DNA of 64,000 nucleotides from Diplonema japonicum (Eukaryota > Euglenozoa > Diplonemea > Diplonemida > Diplonemidae): positions 62,001 to 126,000 of the forward strand of contig OZ025667.1 in NCBI GenBank assembly GCA_964019335.1, written 5' to 3'. The notes below the pieces were generated by a model. That model was not told the origin of the DNA. It did no database searches and saw only the letters and a program-made list of their open reading frames with translations. Every line of letters begins with the position of its first letter. The stretch's first letter is position 1. Both the position numbers and the translations under genes were made by a program. This document shows, piece by piece, positions 19,807 through 29,448 of the stretch.

Positions 19807-20877
19807 ATGTCTGACAAGCAGCTCAAACAAGTCGTCCGCACGCAGCTGACGGACCTTTTCCGGATCAGGCACCCCATCCTCCTTGCTGGGATGCTGAACG
19901 TGGCCTCTGCCCCGCTTGCTGCTGCAGTGAGTAACGCCGGTGGGCTTGGCAACATCGGAGGCTTCCTGATGAAGCCGCACCAGCTGCGGAAGGAGGTCTC
20001 AAAGCTGCAGAGAATGCTGGACGACAAAACGTGTTTCGGGATAGACTTGCTGCTGCCGCAGGTAGGCGGGTCGGCAAGGAAGACAAACACAGATTACACG
20101 AAAGGCATCCTCTCAGAACTTATCGACATCGTCATCGAGAGCAAAGCAAGACTGTTCACGGCAGCGGTGGGCGTGCCCCCACGATGGGTTGTCGAGAAGC
20201 TCCATGCCGCCGGCGTCTTAGTGATGAACATGGTTGGCGCCCCGCACCACGTGGACAAGGCACTTGCTGTGGGTGTCGATATCATCTGCTGCCAGGGGTA
20301 CGAGGCAGGCGGGCATACCGGCGACGTGGGAACCATGGCGTTGCTTCCCATGTGTTTGGAGAAATGCAAAGGGAAGAAGTCTGAGCTCCACGGTGGGCCT
20401 ATACATATTGTCGGTGCGGGGGGTATCTACAACGGGAGAGGCATGGCTGCTGCGTTGTCGCTTGGTGCTGAAGCGGTGTGGCTTGGTACTCGGTTCGTGG
20501 CGTCCGAGGAAGCAACGACCTCCGCCAGGCACAAGCAGGCTGTAGTCGATGCAGACGCCACCTCAACCACAAGGTCAGTCATCTACACAGGCAGGCCTGC
20601 AAGGGTTCTCAAGACACCGTACGTGATGGAGTGGGCCGCAAAGGATGCTCTGGTGAAGGAGCTCACCGCTCAAGGCAAAATCCCTTACCAATGGGAGATG
20701 AAGCAAGCAAGCGACAACAAACAACCTTTCTCCCTCGCGAAGACATTCCCATTCTCCCTTGGACAAGGCGCAGGAGGCATCACCTCCGTGCAGCCGGCAC
20801 GAGTCATCATCAACCAAATGGTCACCGAAACAGCGACTATCCTCACCGAACGCTCCACGCTCCTTGCCAAGCTGTAG
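19807..20877 (+). CDS. Nitronate monooxygenase (2-nitropropane dioxygenase family)
   Basis: 356 residues, a typical length for this FMN-dependent TIM-barrel family. Visible features are RHPILLAGMLNVASAPLAAAVSNAGGLG-like N-terminal strands (given here only in part: PILLAGM, SNAGGLGNIGGF), the glycine-rich flavin-phosphate loops QGYEAGGHTGDVGT and GAGGIYNGRGMAAALSLGA, and GTRFVASEEA. The family oxidises alkyl nitronates, protecting against toxic propionate-3-nitronate. The 5' side has a clear pyrimidine tract (19727-19789) and CACAG, 14 nt before the ATG, a good spliced-leader acceptor. No intron. It is probably cytosolic or mitochondrial; no obvious presequence. Confidence 0.88.
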   Translation: MSDKQLKQVVRTQLTDLFRIRHPILLAGMLNVASAPLAAAVSNAGGLGNIGGFLMKPHQLRKEVSKLQRMLDDKTCFGIDLLLPQVGGSARKTNTDYTKGILSELIDIVIESKARLFTAAVGVPPRWVVEKLHAAGVLVMNMVGAPHHVDKALAVGVDIICCQGYEAGGHTGDVGTMALLPMCLEKCKGKKSELHGGPIHIVGAGGIYNGRGMAAALSLGAEAVWLGTRFVASEEATTSARHKQAVVDADATSTTRSVIYTGRPARVLKTPYVMEWAAKDALVKELTAQGKIPYQWEMKQASDNKQPFSLAKTFPFSLGQGAGGITSVQPARVIINQMVTETATILTERSTLLAKL

Positions 20878-21208
20878 TTTTCCAGCCACAAGGTGTGCCG
20901 CTTACCATTGCCGGCAACCGCGACCAACGTTTTCCGCCTTGCAGTTTCCCCTGACATTTTTTTTTAGCAGTTATCGTTGCTAACTATCTGGTTTGAAGGC
21001 AAACATAGGATTTCTTGCTTGCGCCAAACGGCTTGCGACTTTTGCAAAACCGCGACCATATCCTTATAAGAGACAATATGTCACCCCTCCCCTCTCCCCT
21101 TTTTTTAATACTCCGTATTGCATTGGCATTCCTTGATTCGGCAAGTTCTGTGGCATGAGTTTTCTTTTTTACACTGCTTCAAGCATAGACCCATCTCATC
21201 AGACCAAT
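20878..21208. other. Intergenic region
   Basis: About 330 bp without a gene. It contains mixed-composition 3' flank of the nitronate monooxygenase gene and a T-rich tract at 21099-21109 followed by further pyrimidines upstream of the next start. Confidence 0.6.
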
Positions 21209-23278
21209 ATGGCGCTGCTTTCTCTGATCTATGTGGCGGCAGCAGCAGAGCTCACGCTGTTGGGGCAGACAAAATCAGTGGACAGATTTGTAGGTTTGAC
21301 GGTGGTGGAGGGCACGGTCTTCGCCGCCGCCAGAGGTTCTGGTCTGGTTGCAGTGGACGTCAGGAGGCCTGGGGAGGCGAAGGAGCTGTGGAGGGTGTCG
21401 ACGGGGGGAGAAGCAAGGGGTGTTGAGGTGGTGGGGAACACTGTCTACGTGGCGGACAGAAGAACCGGTCTTCGGGTTGTGCAGCACGAGTCTGTGGTAG
21501 GGGGGTTTCCGGAGCCGTGCCTCGAGGTGCAGGTGTCTGGAGATGTTGCGTACGTGAGGTCTACGCAGGGGGAGGTTGTTGCCTTCAACGTGACCAGTTC
21601 GAACCCCGAGTTCCTTGGCAAGTACAACGAGAGCATCGCTGAGGCATTTTTCGTCGTAGGGACCACCGTCTACACCATGGACTATGCGAGCTCGCAAAAC
21701 AGGAACCATTACCTCAGTATCATCGACTTCAGCACACCTTCCTCCCCCGTCCTCCTTGGTTCCGTGGAAACGAACAGGACCTACATCAGCACCCTCTTCG
21801 TCTCCGACACCACCGCCTACGTGACCAGCTTTGATCGGGGGCTCCTCATCTTCAACGTGACGGACCCCTCGTCCCCCTCCTTCACGGCGGTGTACGACAA
21901 CAACAACAACAACGTAGTCGATGTCGATGTTGTGAACGGGACGGCGTACATTGTGAGCTTCAACAGGTTCGAAGTCGTTGACGTGAGCAGCAACACCCCG
22001 TCCCTCATCGGGACCGCGAGGGTGGAGCAAACGACACGAGTGCGAGTTATAGGAACCACTGCGTACCTTGCTGGCCACAATGGGGTCCAGATGCTGAGCG
22101 TGGAGGCACCTTCTTCTCCTGTGCTGTTGGGCGAGTTCAATCCCCCTGGCGGTGACGGCAGGGCCGTGGCCATGGCTGGTGACAATGCGTACCTTGTGGG
22201 GGGCAAGACCCTGTTGCAGGTTGTGGATGTCAGGGACCCGTCTTCCCCGGTAGTGGTCGGAGTCCACAGCGGCTCCAAAGTTGGGAAAACGGTGCAGGTG
22301 GCAGGGAGCACCGTGTACGTGGGGGGTTGTGACTTCCTCCACACCTTTGATGTGAGTGACCCGCGGCAGCCGAGGCTTCTGGGGGAGTACGGAAGCAGCA
22401 GCACAAGAGCCTACTGCACCTTCCCTGTGCACGTGATCGGGACAGTCGCCTACGTGGGGTCGGATTTTGATGGTTTCGAGGTGCTCGATGTGAGTGATCC
22501 TTCTGCGATCACGCGCATCGGCATCTTCGACCTCAGGCGGATAAAAGGGATGTTCGTGTCTGGGACCACAGCATTTGTCACAAGCTCCTCGGAGGGATTG
22601 GTCGTGCTCGACGTGGGGACACCTTCTTCCCCCACCCTCATTGGTAGCCTGGGAGCCTTCCGATACGCGACTGCCGTGGCTGTGAGGGGGGTCACCGTCT
22701 ACGTTGCGGACGGGGGTAGCCTCCATGCGGTCGATGTGAGCACCCCATCGGCGCCTACCGTCGTCGGGTTGTTCGAAGTGGGCTCCTCTGTGAATGACGT
22801 GAAGGTGGTGGGGGACACTGTGCTTGTCTCATTTGATGAAGGCCTGCAGCTGGTGGACGTGAGCAACCCTTCGGCGATGAGGCGTATCGACGGGTACGCG
22901 AGCACCTCCCCTTTAGAAGGGATCGCCGTGATGGGGAATCTCGCTTATGTAGCAGAGGTGGGAATGTCTGTTATCAAGATGTGGAACGAGACCCTTGCAC
23001 CGTCCACTGTTGAGCCTGCTTTTGCGGTGTCCACTGTTGAACCTGCTTTTGTAGTGTCCACTGGAGCACCCACCACCACAGCCCCTACGAAGGCCCCTTC
23101 TACAGAATCCAACAAAAAGGGGCTTGCTATTATTTTAATCGTGGTTGGTGCAGTAGTGTTGCTCATCGTTGTGGTTGGTGTGTGGTGGTGTAAGCAACAC
23201 CGTGCTGGCGAAAGCAAAGAGGGAGGTAACGTTGACACACAAATGCGTGGTCCTGTCCCCTCCGATCAAACGGTGTGA
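21209..23278 (+). CDS. LVIVD-repeat beta-propeller type I membrane protein
   Basis: 689 residues from the ATG at 21209, chosen because it starts a signal peptide (MALLSLIYVAAAAELT); an in-frame ATG 18 codons upstream would bury it. The ectodomain consists of about 12 repeats of roughly 45 residues with the LVIVD pattern (…VAYV…..GL.V.DVS.PSSP.LIG), for example YVTSFDRGLLIFNVTDPSSP and VTSSSEGLVVLDVGTPSSP. They should fold as one or two beta-propellers. A Thr/Pro-rich stalk precedes a single transmembrane helix (about 636-658) and a 30-residue cytoplasmic tail. It is probably an adhesion or surface recognition protein; the ligand is unknown. Confidence 0.8.
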   Translation: MALLSLIYVAAAAELTLLGQTKSVDRFVGLTVVEGTVFAAARGSGLVAVDVRRPGEAKELWRVSTGGEARGVEVVGNTVYVADRRTGLRVVQHESVVGGFPEPCLEVQVSGDVAYVRSTQGEVVAFNVTSSNPEFLGKYNESIAEAFFVVGTTVYTMDYASSQNRNHYLSIIDFSTPSSPVLLGSVETNRTYISTLFVSDTTAYVTSFDRGLLIFNVTDPSSPSFTAVYDNNNNNVVDVDVVNGTAYIVSFNRFEVVDVSSNTPSLIGTARVEQTTRVRVIGTTAYLAGHNGVQMLSVEAPSSPVLLGEFNPPGGDGRAVAMAGDNAYLVGGKTLLQVVDVRDPSSPVVVGVHSGSKVGKTVQVAGSTVYVGGCDFLHTFDVSDPRQPRLLGEYGSSSTRAYCTFPVHVIGTVAYVGSDFDGFEVLDVSDPSAITRIGIFDLRRIKGMFVSGTTAFVTSSSEGLVVLDVGTPSSPTLIGSLGAFRYATAVAVRGVTVYVADGGSLHAVDVSTPSAPTVVGLFEVGSSVNDVKVVGDTVLVSFDEGLQLVDVSNPSAMRRIDGYASTSPLEGIAVMGNLAYVAEVGMSVIKMWNETLAPSTVEPAFAVSTVEPAFVVSTGAPTTTAPTKAPSTESNKKGLAIILIVVGAVVLLIVVVGVWWCKQHRAGESKEGGNVDTQMRGPVPSDQTV

Positions 23279-23552
23279 GCTGTCTATGCCACCCATAGCT
23301 CTCTCTGATAATAGAATCTGTTACCAATGAAACGAGAAAAGTACAAGCAACCTTCACTGGGTAATGCAGCACATGCAATCTGACTAAGCATATACATAGT
23401 CAGCTGGTGTGTGCCATGTTTCCCCCCTTCATCCTAGCTTTCGTTTATTTTTTTCTTTCTTCTTTTCTTTTTTACAGAGGGGGAAAATAATTTCCCTCTC
23501 CATGCCCTCTTTCTCCTCTCCTTTTTATTTTTGTTTTTTGGAGTAGAGTCCT
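23279..23552. other. Intergenic region
   Basis: The 3' flank of the LVIVD gene followed by T-rich DNA; no gene seen. It ends at the left border of the MULE-like element. Confidence 0.6.
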
Positions 23553-23862
23553 AACTTGACCCCTAAGTTTTCGAAATGCTCAAATTCCGACCCCTAAGTT
23601 TCCAAAATACTCACAGTCCGCTCCCTAGGTTTCTAGATGCTCAAAGTCCACCCCCTGAGTCTTCAAAACGCTCAAAACCCGCTCCCTAATCCAAAGTGTT
23701 CAAAGTCCGCCCCCTCAGGTTTTCAAATGCACTAACTAGGCCCCTACGGCGGAAAACCGCTCAAAGTGAACCTTAGTCTTCAAAATGCTCAAAAAAAAAC
23801 CCCCTTAATTTCACAAATAACCCGTTATTGGGTCCCCTACGTTTCATTGATGCTCAACAAGG
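23553..23862 (+). repeat. Left terminal tandem array of the MULE-like element
   Basis: About ten units, each ending in a GCTCAAA-like word (GCTCAAA, ACTCACA, GTTCAAA and similar) and containing a CCCCTAAG-like word. Units vary from 28 to 34 bp. Divergence between units indicates an old array. Confidence 0.75.
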
Positions 23863-23994
23863 TTGTGCGCATGCAAGTTCCTTAACAGGCAACCTGAAAA
23901 GAAAAGAAAAAGATAGCCCGGGTAACCAAGGAAAAGATTACAGCATTTAAAAGAAAACCTTTGCTTCTTCTGAAGGGGGAGGATCAGGAGAGTG

Positions 23995-24370
23995 GTGCAC
24001 GTCGAAGTCTTGTGGCCAAGAACGCCGCAACCACAGCAGGCATTCTTCCTTTCGCTCTTGCTGGGGATCCTTTTCTTACTCCTCCCTACACCTTTCTTGA
24101 AGTTGGGCGGTAAAGTGCCGTCTTCGACCCAGGTATTTTGAGCTGGAGGATAGGGAGGAGGATACCCGCGTATGCAAGCCGATGAAAGCCGCATCGAAGA
24201 AATGGGGCAACCATGCCAAGGACATCGATGCTCTCTTTCGAGCTGGCTGCACAGAGATGCGTGCAAGGAAGCCCTCCTCTCCTGAAAAGAGGGCAAGAGC
24301 AGCTCTGCTCTGTATGTCAACAATGAATGTCCCGCTGAGGTCGACTTGGTGCTTGGCGCAAGACCTATTG
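23995..24370 (-). pseudogene. Mutator-like transposase C-terminal remnant
   Basis: On the - strand three frames together give the MULE C-terminal signature. The SWIM-type zinc finger reads CSCPLFRRGGLPCTHLC (C.C about 24293-24304, C.H about 24257-24265). Then comes a helix with FHRLAYAGIL. After a frameshift follow LPPNFKKGVGRSKKRIPSK and a CCHC zinc knuckle (CGCGVLGHKTSTC, about 24000-24040; C-x2-C-x4-H-x4-C counting from the preceding Cys). At least two frameshifts separate these parts, and the catalytic domain is absent. This is an inactive remnant. It is the only protein-coding signal in the window that reads on the - strand. Confidence 0.7.
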
Positions 24371-24731
24371 GGCATTTTAAAAAAAAGGGAGAGAACAATC
24401 TTGCACGCTAGCGCTTTGCAATGCGTAGTCACGAATGCCGTTCACCAGACCCAGCACTGTGCTGCATCTTGGTTCTTTTAGAACCTTAAAAGAATGTAGA
24501 GGAGGGAGGGAGGTAGCGTGCCTTGTTAATGCTTTCAGCGGGTGTAAACTCCAAAACGGCAGGTGGGGAAGTGCGAGTCAGCCCATTTGATGGGGTAGTT
24601 TTTTGAAGACTTGGGGTACTAAGCAGAGATTTAAGAAACCTTGGGGTTTTCCTCTTTAAAGATAAACCTTGAACATTTCTCAAACTAAGGGGGTGGATTT
24701 TGAGCATTTCTCCGAACTTAGGTGTCAAGTT

Positions 24732-25501
24732 GGCAGTTTGCATTGCAGTTTTTTTTTTTTTGAACAGTGAGCACGCTGGCCGCTGAGATCTTATTTGAAT
24801 TCTTGTTTGTTTCTCTATTTCCTTTTTATGATGACACTTTGAATGGGGTGCACACCCACTTCATTCCTGCATCATATTCCTTTAAAACTGTGATAAACCA
24901 AAATGAGTGAATCACGTTTGTTCTTCCTTCTTTTTACTTCTGTTCCTTTCACATGTTTTACAGCAAACACGTTTTGCACTTCTCTAATTTCTTCCTCTTT
25001 TTTCTCCTCCCCTCCCCTCTCCTCCCCCTAGTTTCCTTGCCGTGTTCTGCACGTAACCCCCAAGTAGGGAGGCTCCTTTCGAAACATTAGCCAATGGTCA
25101 TGAATGATTACCGTACCCCTTTGCGGGAGCCTGATGAGAACGAATAAAGATTGGAAGGACAAGGGAAAAGAAGGTGGGAAAAAAAAAAAAAAAAAAAAAA
25201 GAGAGAAATAAAATAATAGAGATCCATGAACGAGACTCTTTGTTTTTTTTGTTTTTTTTTTTCCACCCTCTTTTCCACCCCTTCCTTTTTTATCTTTTTC
25301 TGTTCGGTCGTTCTCTTCGACTGTTTTCTTTTTTCTCTATTCAGGCAAAAATGTTCTGGTGCCGGCTTTATGTCATATTTCGAAAGAGAGCCTTTTGATT
25401 GAAAGGGAAACAAACCGTTCTTCCGCTCTCTTTTTTTTCTTCTTCTTTTTATCCTCACGCACTTTTCATACTGTCTTCACACAGATAGGCGCACAAACAC
25501 A
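24732..25501. other. Intergenic region upstream of the remodeller gene
   Basis: No gene seen. T/C-rich DNA at 25425-25480 ends in TTCACACAG about 18 nt before the next ATG, a good spliced-leader acceptor. Confidence 0.6.
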
Positions 25502-28500
25502 ATGGTTCGCAAGAGGCCCGATGCTGGGAGGAACAAGATACAGACTGATGAGGCTGCAAAGAAACAGTACAAAAAGCTGCTCCTTTTGAGGTCTGATCCA
25601 AAGCTCGCGCTGACTGAGGGCGTGGCGGAGCTACGGAAAAAGGCCATGGAGGTGGCAAAGATACCTGCACTGGACGAGGATGAGCTTGCAAGGACGGGCA
25701 AGGCCGACATCGAGAAAATAAACCGAGTGCAGAACGCGAGGATTAAGGAGCTAGCTTCAATGCGACAGGAAACGAGAAAACAAAAGAGAGAGCAGAACAA
25801 GATAGAGACTCCCATGGACAAGTTCCAGACTGTACTCAAGGAGTGTGAGATCTACTCAAGCAGCAAGAACGACGGGAAGGTGAAGCGCACACCAGTTAAG
25901 CTCGCCAGAATGTCGAGCACGCAGTCCACACCAGGCACAGCCAGGACAGAAACACGATCGGATACAGACGAAGAAGACGACGATGAAGAAGGCCTCACCC
26001 GACAAGACTCCATGGCCCCTTCTGCGTTGTCGGCCGTTCTCGCCTCCAACCCACCTTATCTTGGTGGCACGCTTCGCCAGTACCAGAAAGACGGTGTAAA
26101 ATGGCTTCTAGAGCTCCACAACAAGTGCTTGTCGGGCATTCTTGCTGATGAGATGGGTCTTGGCAAGACATTCCAAACTATCGCACTGCTCTCTTGTTTG
26201 AAGTATTCATTGAAAATCCCTGGACCACATCTTGTTTTGTGTCCCAGGTCTGTTTTGGGAAACTGGAATAGAGAGTGTGCGAGGTGGAGCCCTGGGCTGG
26301 AGGTGTTCGTGTACCACGCGACGAAGAATGAGAGGAGAGCGTTGAACTTGCAATTGAAGGAAACAAAAGCGGATGTCATCCTGAGCACGTGGGAGCAGGT
26401 GACGCTCGGGTTGCCTGTTTTTTCGAAGCTCAAGTTGAGATATTTGATCCTTGACGAAGGGCACAAGATCAAAAACGAAGGTTCCATCATCGCACGCAAT
26501 GTGAGGAAGCTGAACTGCACCAACAGGCTGTTACTGACGGGAACACCGCTGCAGAACAACCTGTCGGAACTATGGGCGCTGTTGAACTTCTTGCTGCCGA
26601 GGCTGTTCGCGGACAAGGCTAGTTTTGATAATTGGTTCGATGCTGCTTCAGGAAACAGCGAGCAAAAGGTGATGGACCATCTGCATCTTGTCCTCCGTCC
26701 TTTCATGTTGAGGCGTATTAAAAGCGAAGCAGATGCTTCAATTCCTCCAAAGAAGGAAGTGTACATCTCATGCAAACTGTCTCGCCTTCAGCGTGTTCTT
26801 TACCAGAACATCCTCGCGAAGGACGCGGAAGCGTTCGACGGTGAGAAGCAGGTCTCGTCGCTCAAGAATCTGCGCAACATCGTGATGCACCTCCGGAAGG
26901 TCTGCAACCACCCTTTCCTCTTCGAGGGTATCGAGGAAGGCCCTCCTTTCGTCACGGACGACAAGCTCGTCAAAGCATCCGGTAAAATGATCATCCTCGA
27001 CAAGCTTCTTGGAAAACTACTGTCAGAACCAAAGGAAACCCGTCAGAAGATCCTGATATTCTCTCAAATGACCCGCGCGTTGGATATCTTATCTGATTAC
27101 ATAGAATGGAGAGGCTGGAAATTCTGCAGGCTGGACGGATCAACCTCAGGCGAGGATAGAGACCTACAAATGAACGATTTCAACAGCCCGAACACCGACA
27201 AGGAGATCTTTATCCTGTCGACGAGAGCAGGGGGTTTGGGGATAAACCTACAGGCTGCCTCAACTGTTATTCTTTTCGACAGCGATTGGAACCCGCAAGC
27301 TGATCTCCAAGCCATGGACAGAGCACACCGTATAGGCCAGAAAAGACCGGTCACAGTGTTCCGATTCATCACCGATAACACAATTGAGGAAAGAATGTAC
27401 CATCGTGCGATGAAGAAACTGTATCTTGACGCGCTTGTGGTGCAGCAAGGCAACATGGCGACGAGAGACGACAAGCTAAGCTCTGATGAAATGCGAGGGA
27501 TGATCCGATGGGGCGCCGCAGCGATCTTTAAAAACGAAAATGAAGACATCGAAGACGTTGACATTGACAAGGTGATCGAGATGGGCGCCAAACGCATGAC
27601 CAAGATGCAAGAGGAAGCCGAAAAGCAACAGCAAACCAACCTGAAATCGTTCAACCTTGGTGTCGACGAAGGGAACGTGTACCAGTTCGAAGGCGTTGAT
27701 TATTCCTCGAAGCCGACCCGCAGCCTTTACATCGAAGGCTCAGGGCTCGACCCTACCGTGATCGAGAACGATTTTAAAACTTACGGGCAGATCGATAAAT
27801 CCGTAGTCTCGCCTTCTTGCGACAAGGCTGTCATCATGTTCCGTCAGGTGCCAAACGCAATGGCGGCGTATGAAGATTTAAACGGGAAGAAAATCGTGGG
27901 GTCGGAGACACCGGTTGTTCTTCATTACGGTTCTCAGACGACAATTGTCAGCACGGCAATGAAAGTGGAGATCTCCAAAAGAATGCTGGCGGAAGAAGCC
28001 GAACGCAAAAGGAAAACACTTGCTCTTCGTGAGACCAAACAACCCACTGACGACCCTTTCAAACCGTACACCGCAGATCACGTCTCAAGCACGAAAGGAC
28101 CACGACTGCCCGTTTTCAAAAAACGCCCTCCTTTCCAATTCTACGACGAAGATAGGCTTGAAGAACTCCACGACCTGCACTGCGCAGCGATCCTCCAAAA
28201 ACACAATGGTGAACCAGTCACCGAACTGACAGCAGCGCAAATCTCCGAACGGGAACAACTAGAAAATGAAGGTTTCACATGGGCCTTCAAAGACTTGATG
28301 GCATTCATCAATGCGTCAGCCATCCTAGGACGAGAAGCCTGGGATAAGATAGCTGTGAGCATGGAGAAGGACATCGAAGAAGTTACACGATACGGAAAAG
28401 CATTTTGGGAGAAGGGCCCGCACACTCTGGAGAAATTCGAAATGTACCGACAAAAAATTGATAAAGCAGAGGAAGGCAGGCAACAGGCGTCGAGCGTCCA

Positions 28501-28927
28501 TCGTACTGCCGATGAGGAGATCTTCTCGAAGATGAAAAATCCGTGGTCTCCGTTGGTTAAAACGTGTCCTTCTACACTGTCAGTCCGTCCTCTTGAAGGC
28601 GATGAGGTCAACATCAACTACCCTAAAGGTGTGGCAGAGAGGTACGCGCTGTGTTATGCACAGCAGACAGGAAACGATTATGCTTTAGTCAAAAAACGCT
28701 TAGAAACATCTCAAGAAATCTTCTTCGATATCTCTAAGAGTAGGTCTGTTCATAAAGTTGCTGCCCCTGCGAAATTCGTTTTCGCAAGCTTGCGTAACGG
28801 GAGGAAGAAGAGAAAAGCCACAGAGATCGATGCGGAAGGTGACGACGAGAGCGATAAGAAGAAAGGGTCGAAGAAACGTGCATCAACATCAGCAAAGCCA
28901 GGCGGGGCGAAAAAGAGAAAGACATAG
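25502..28927 (+). CDS. ISWI: ISWI-type SNF2 chromatin remodelling ATPase with RRM-like insertion
   Basis: 1141 residues, no intron. The N-terminal 185 residues are charged. The SNF2 ATPase starts at LRQYQKDGVKWLLEL, with Walker A DEMGLGKT (about 216-223), Walker B DEGH (about 317-320), and the helicase C-terminal motifs STRAGGLGINLQAA and QAMDRAHRIGQ. After the AutoN-like basic region, residues about 742-815 look like an RNA-recognition motif: RSLYIEGSGLDP as beta-1 (RNP2-like), DKAVIMFRQV as beta-3 (RNP1-like), AMAAYEDLNGKK as helix 2. HAND-like (PPFQFYDEDRLEELHDL) and SANT-like (GFTWAFKDLMAFINA…, ITRYGKAFWEKG-type) segments follow, and the tail is Lys-rich and nuclear. ISWI enzymes space nucleosomes; the trypanosome orthologue silences transcription. 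The SLIDE region is weakly conserved. Confidence 0.87.
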   Translation: MVRKRPDAGRNKIQTDEAAKKQYKKLLLLRSDPKLALTEGVAELRKKAMEVAKIPALDEDELARTGKADIEKINRVQNARIKELASMRQETRKQKREQNKIETPMDKFQTVLKECEIYSSSKNDGKVKRTPVKLARMSSTQSTPGTARTETRSDTDEEDDDEEGLTRQDSMAPSALSAVLASNPPYLGGTLRQYQKDGVKWLLELHNKCLSGILADEMGLGKTFQTIALLSCLKYSLKIPGPHLVLCPRSVLGNWNRECARWSPGLEVFVYHATKNERRALNLQLKETKADVILSTWEQVTLGLPVFSKLKLRYLILDEGHKIKNEGSIIARNVRKLNCTNRLLLTGTPLQNNLSELWALLNFLLPRLFADKASFDNWFDAASGNSEQKVMDHLHLVLRPFMLRRIKSEADASIPPKKEVYISCKLSRLQRVLYQNILAKDAEAFDGEKQVSSLKNLRNIVMHLRKVCNHPFLFEGIEEGPPFVTDDKLVKASGKMIILDKLLGKLLSEPKETRQKILIFSQMTRALDILSDYIEWRGWKFCRLDGSTSGEDRDLQMNDFNSPNTDKEIFILSTRAGGLGINLQAASTVILFDSDWNPQADLQAMDRAHRIGQKRPVTVFRFITDNTIEERMYHRAMKKLYLDALVVQQGNMATRDDKLSSDEMRGMIRWGAAAIFKNENEDIEDVDIDKVIEMGAKRMTKMQEEAEKQQQTNLKSFNLGVDEGNVYQFEGVDYSSKPTRSLYIEGSGLDPTVIENDFKTYGQIDKSVVSPSCDKAVIMFRQVPNAMAAYEDLNGKKIVGSETPVVLHYGSQTTIVSTAMKVEISKRMLAEEAERKRKTLALRETKQPTDDPFKPYTADHVSSTKGPRLPVFKKRPPFQFYDEDRLEELHDLHCAAILQKHNGEPVTELTAAQISEREQLENEGFTWAFKDLMAFINASAILGREAWDKIAVSMEKDIEEVTRYGKAFWEKGPHTLEKFEMYRQKIDKAEEGRQQASSVHRTADEEIFSKMKNPWSPLVKTCPSTLSVRPLEGDEVNINYPKGVAERYALCYAQQTGNDYALVKKRLETSQEIFFDISKSRSVHKVAAPAKFVFASLRNGRKKRKATEIDAEGDDESDKKKGSKKRASTSAKPGGAKKRKT

Positions 28928-29448
28928 ATGGGTTGAGAACGATACTTAGATTTTTTAAAGAAAAGAAAAAAAAAAGATTTTTGTCTCTCTCTCTCTCATC
29001 CTCCCTTAAATAATTTAGCCTAAAAGAAAAAGAAGGGAGGACATGAGGGGGGGTTTTTTTATTTTTTTTATGACAACGAAAAATAAGAGTGTGGTCTTTT
29101 TCTTTTCTTTTTTTTTTATGTAGTCAATAAGGGCTACAAAGATGTTTTTTTTTTTTTTTTTTTTTTCAAAAAAAAAAAAAGAAAGAAATGGATAGAAGAA
29201 AACAAGGAAGGGGTGGAGTATTTTTTTTTTTTTTTAATGAAAAGAAAAAAAAAAGGTTCGTACTTCCCTTCATTTTTTTCTTTTTCTTTTTTTTTTTTTT
29301 CCTTTTTTTTTTTTTAGATTTCTCTTTTTTTTTTCTTGTTCATTCCCCTGCCCGCTCCCCCACTCATACTCTTTTTCAAACCTTTTTAGTGTCAACCCTT
29401 CTTCATTCAGAGTAGCAGTCCACAAAAAAAAAAAAAAAAAAAAAAAAA
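28928..29448. other. Gene-free homopolymer interval
   Basis: No gene seen. It contains T-runs (29143-29166, 29221-29235, 29288-29315) and an A-run (29424-29448) that abuts the next ATG. Confidence 0.65.

Larger units (their letters stand above)
23553..24731 (-). mobile_element. Decayed MULE-like DNA transposon with tandem-repeat inverted ends
   Basis: The outermost 17 bp, AACTTGACCCCTAAGTT at 23553 and AACTTAGGTGTCAAGTT at 24715-24731, are inverted copies of each other. The left end continues as about ten degenerate units of 28-34 bp (to about 23862), consensus near TCCGCCCCCTAAGTTTTCAA then AATGCTCAAAG. The right end holds about four to five units in the opposite orientation (about 24600-24731). 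Between them the - strand carries remnants of a Mutator-like transposase C-terminus (see the pseudogene entry). I see no target-site duplication. At 1.18 kb it is an internally deleted derivative. Confidence 0.7.

Noticed and set aside
25120-25150. CTGATGAG…GAA resembling a hammerhead ribozyme core
   Set aside because: The second core strand reads GAAT instead of GAAA and stem II is not formed.
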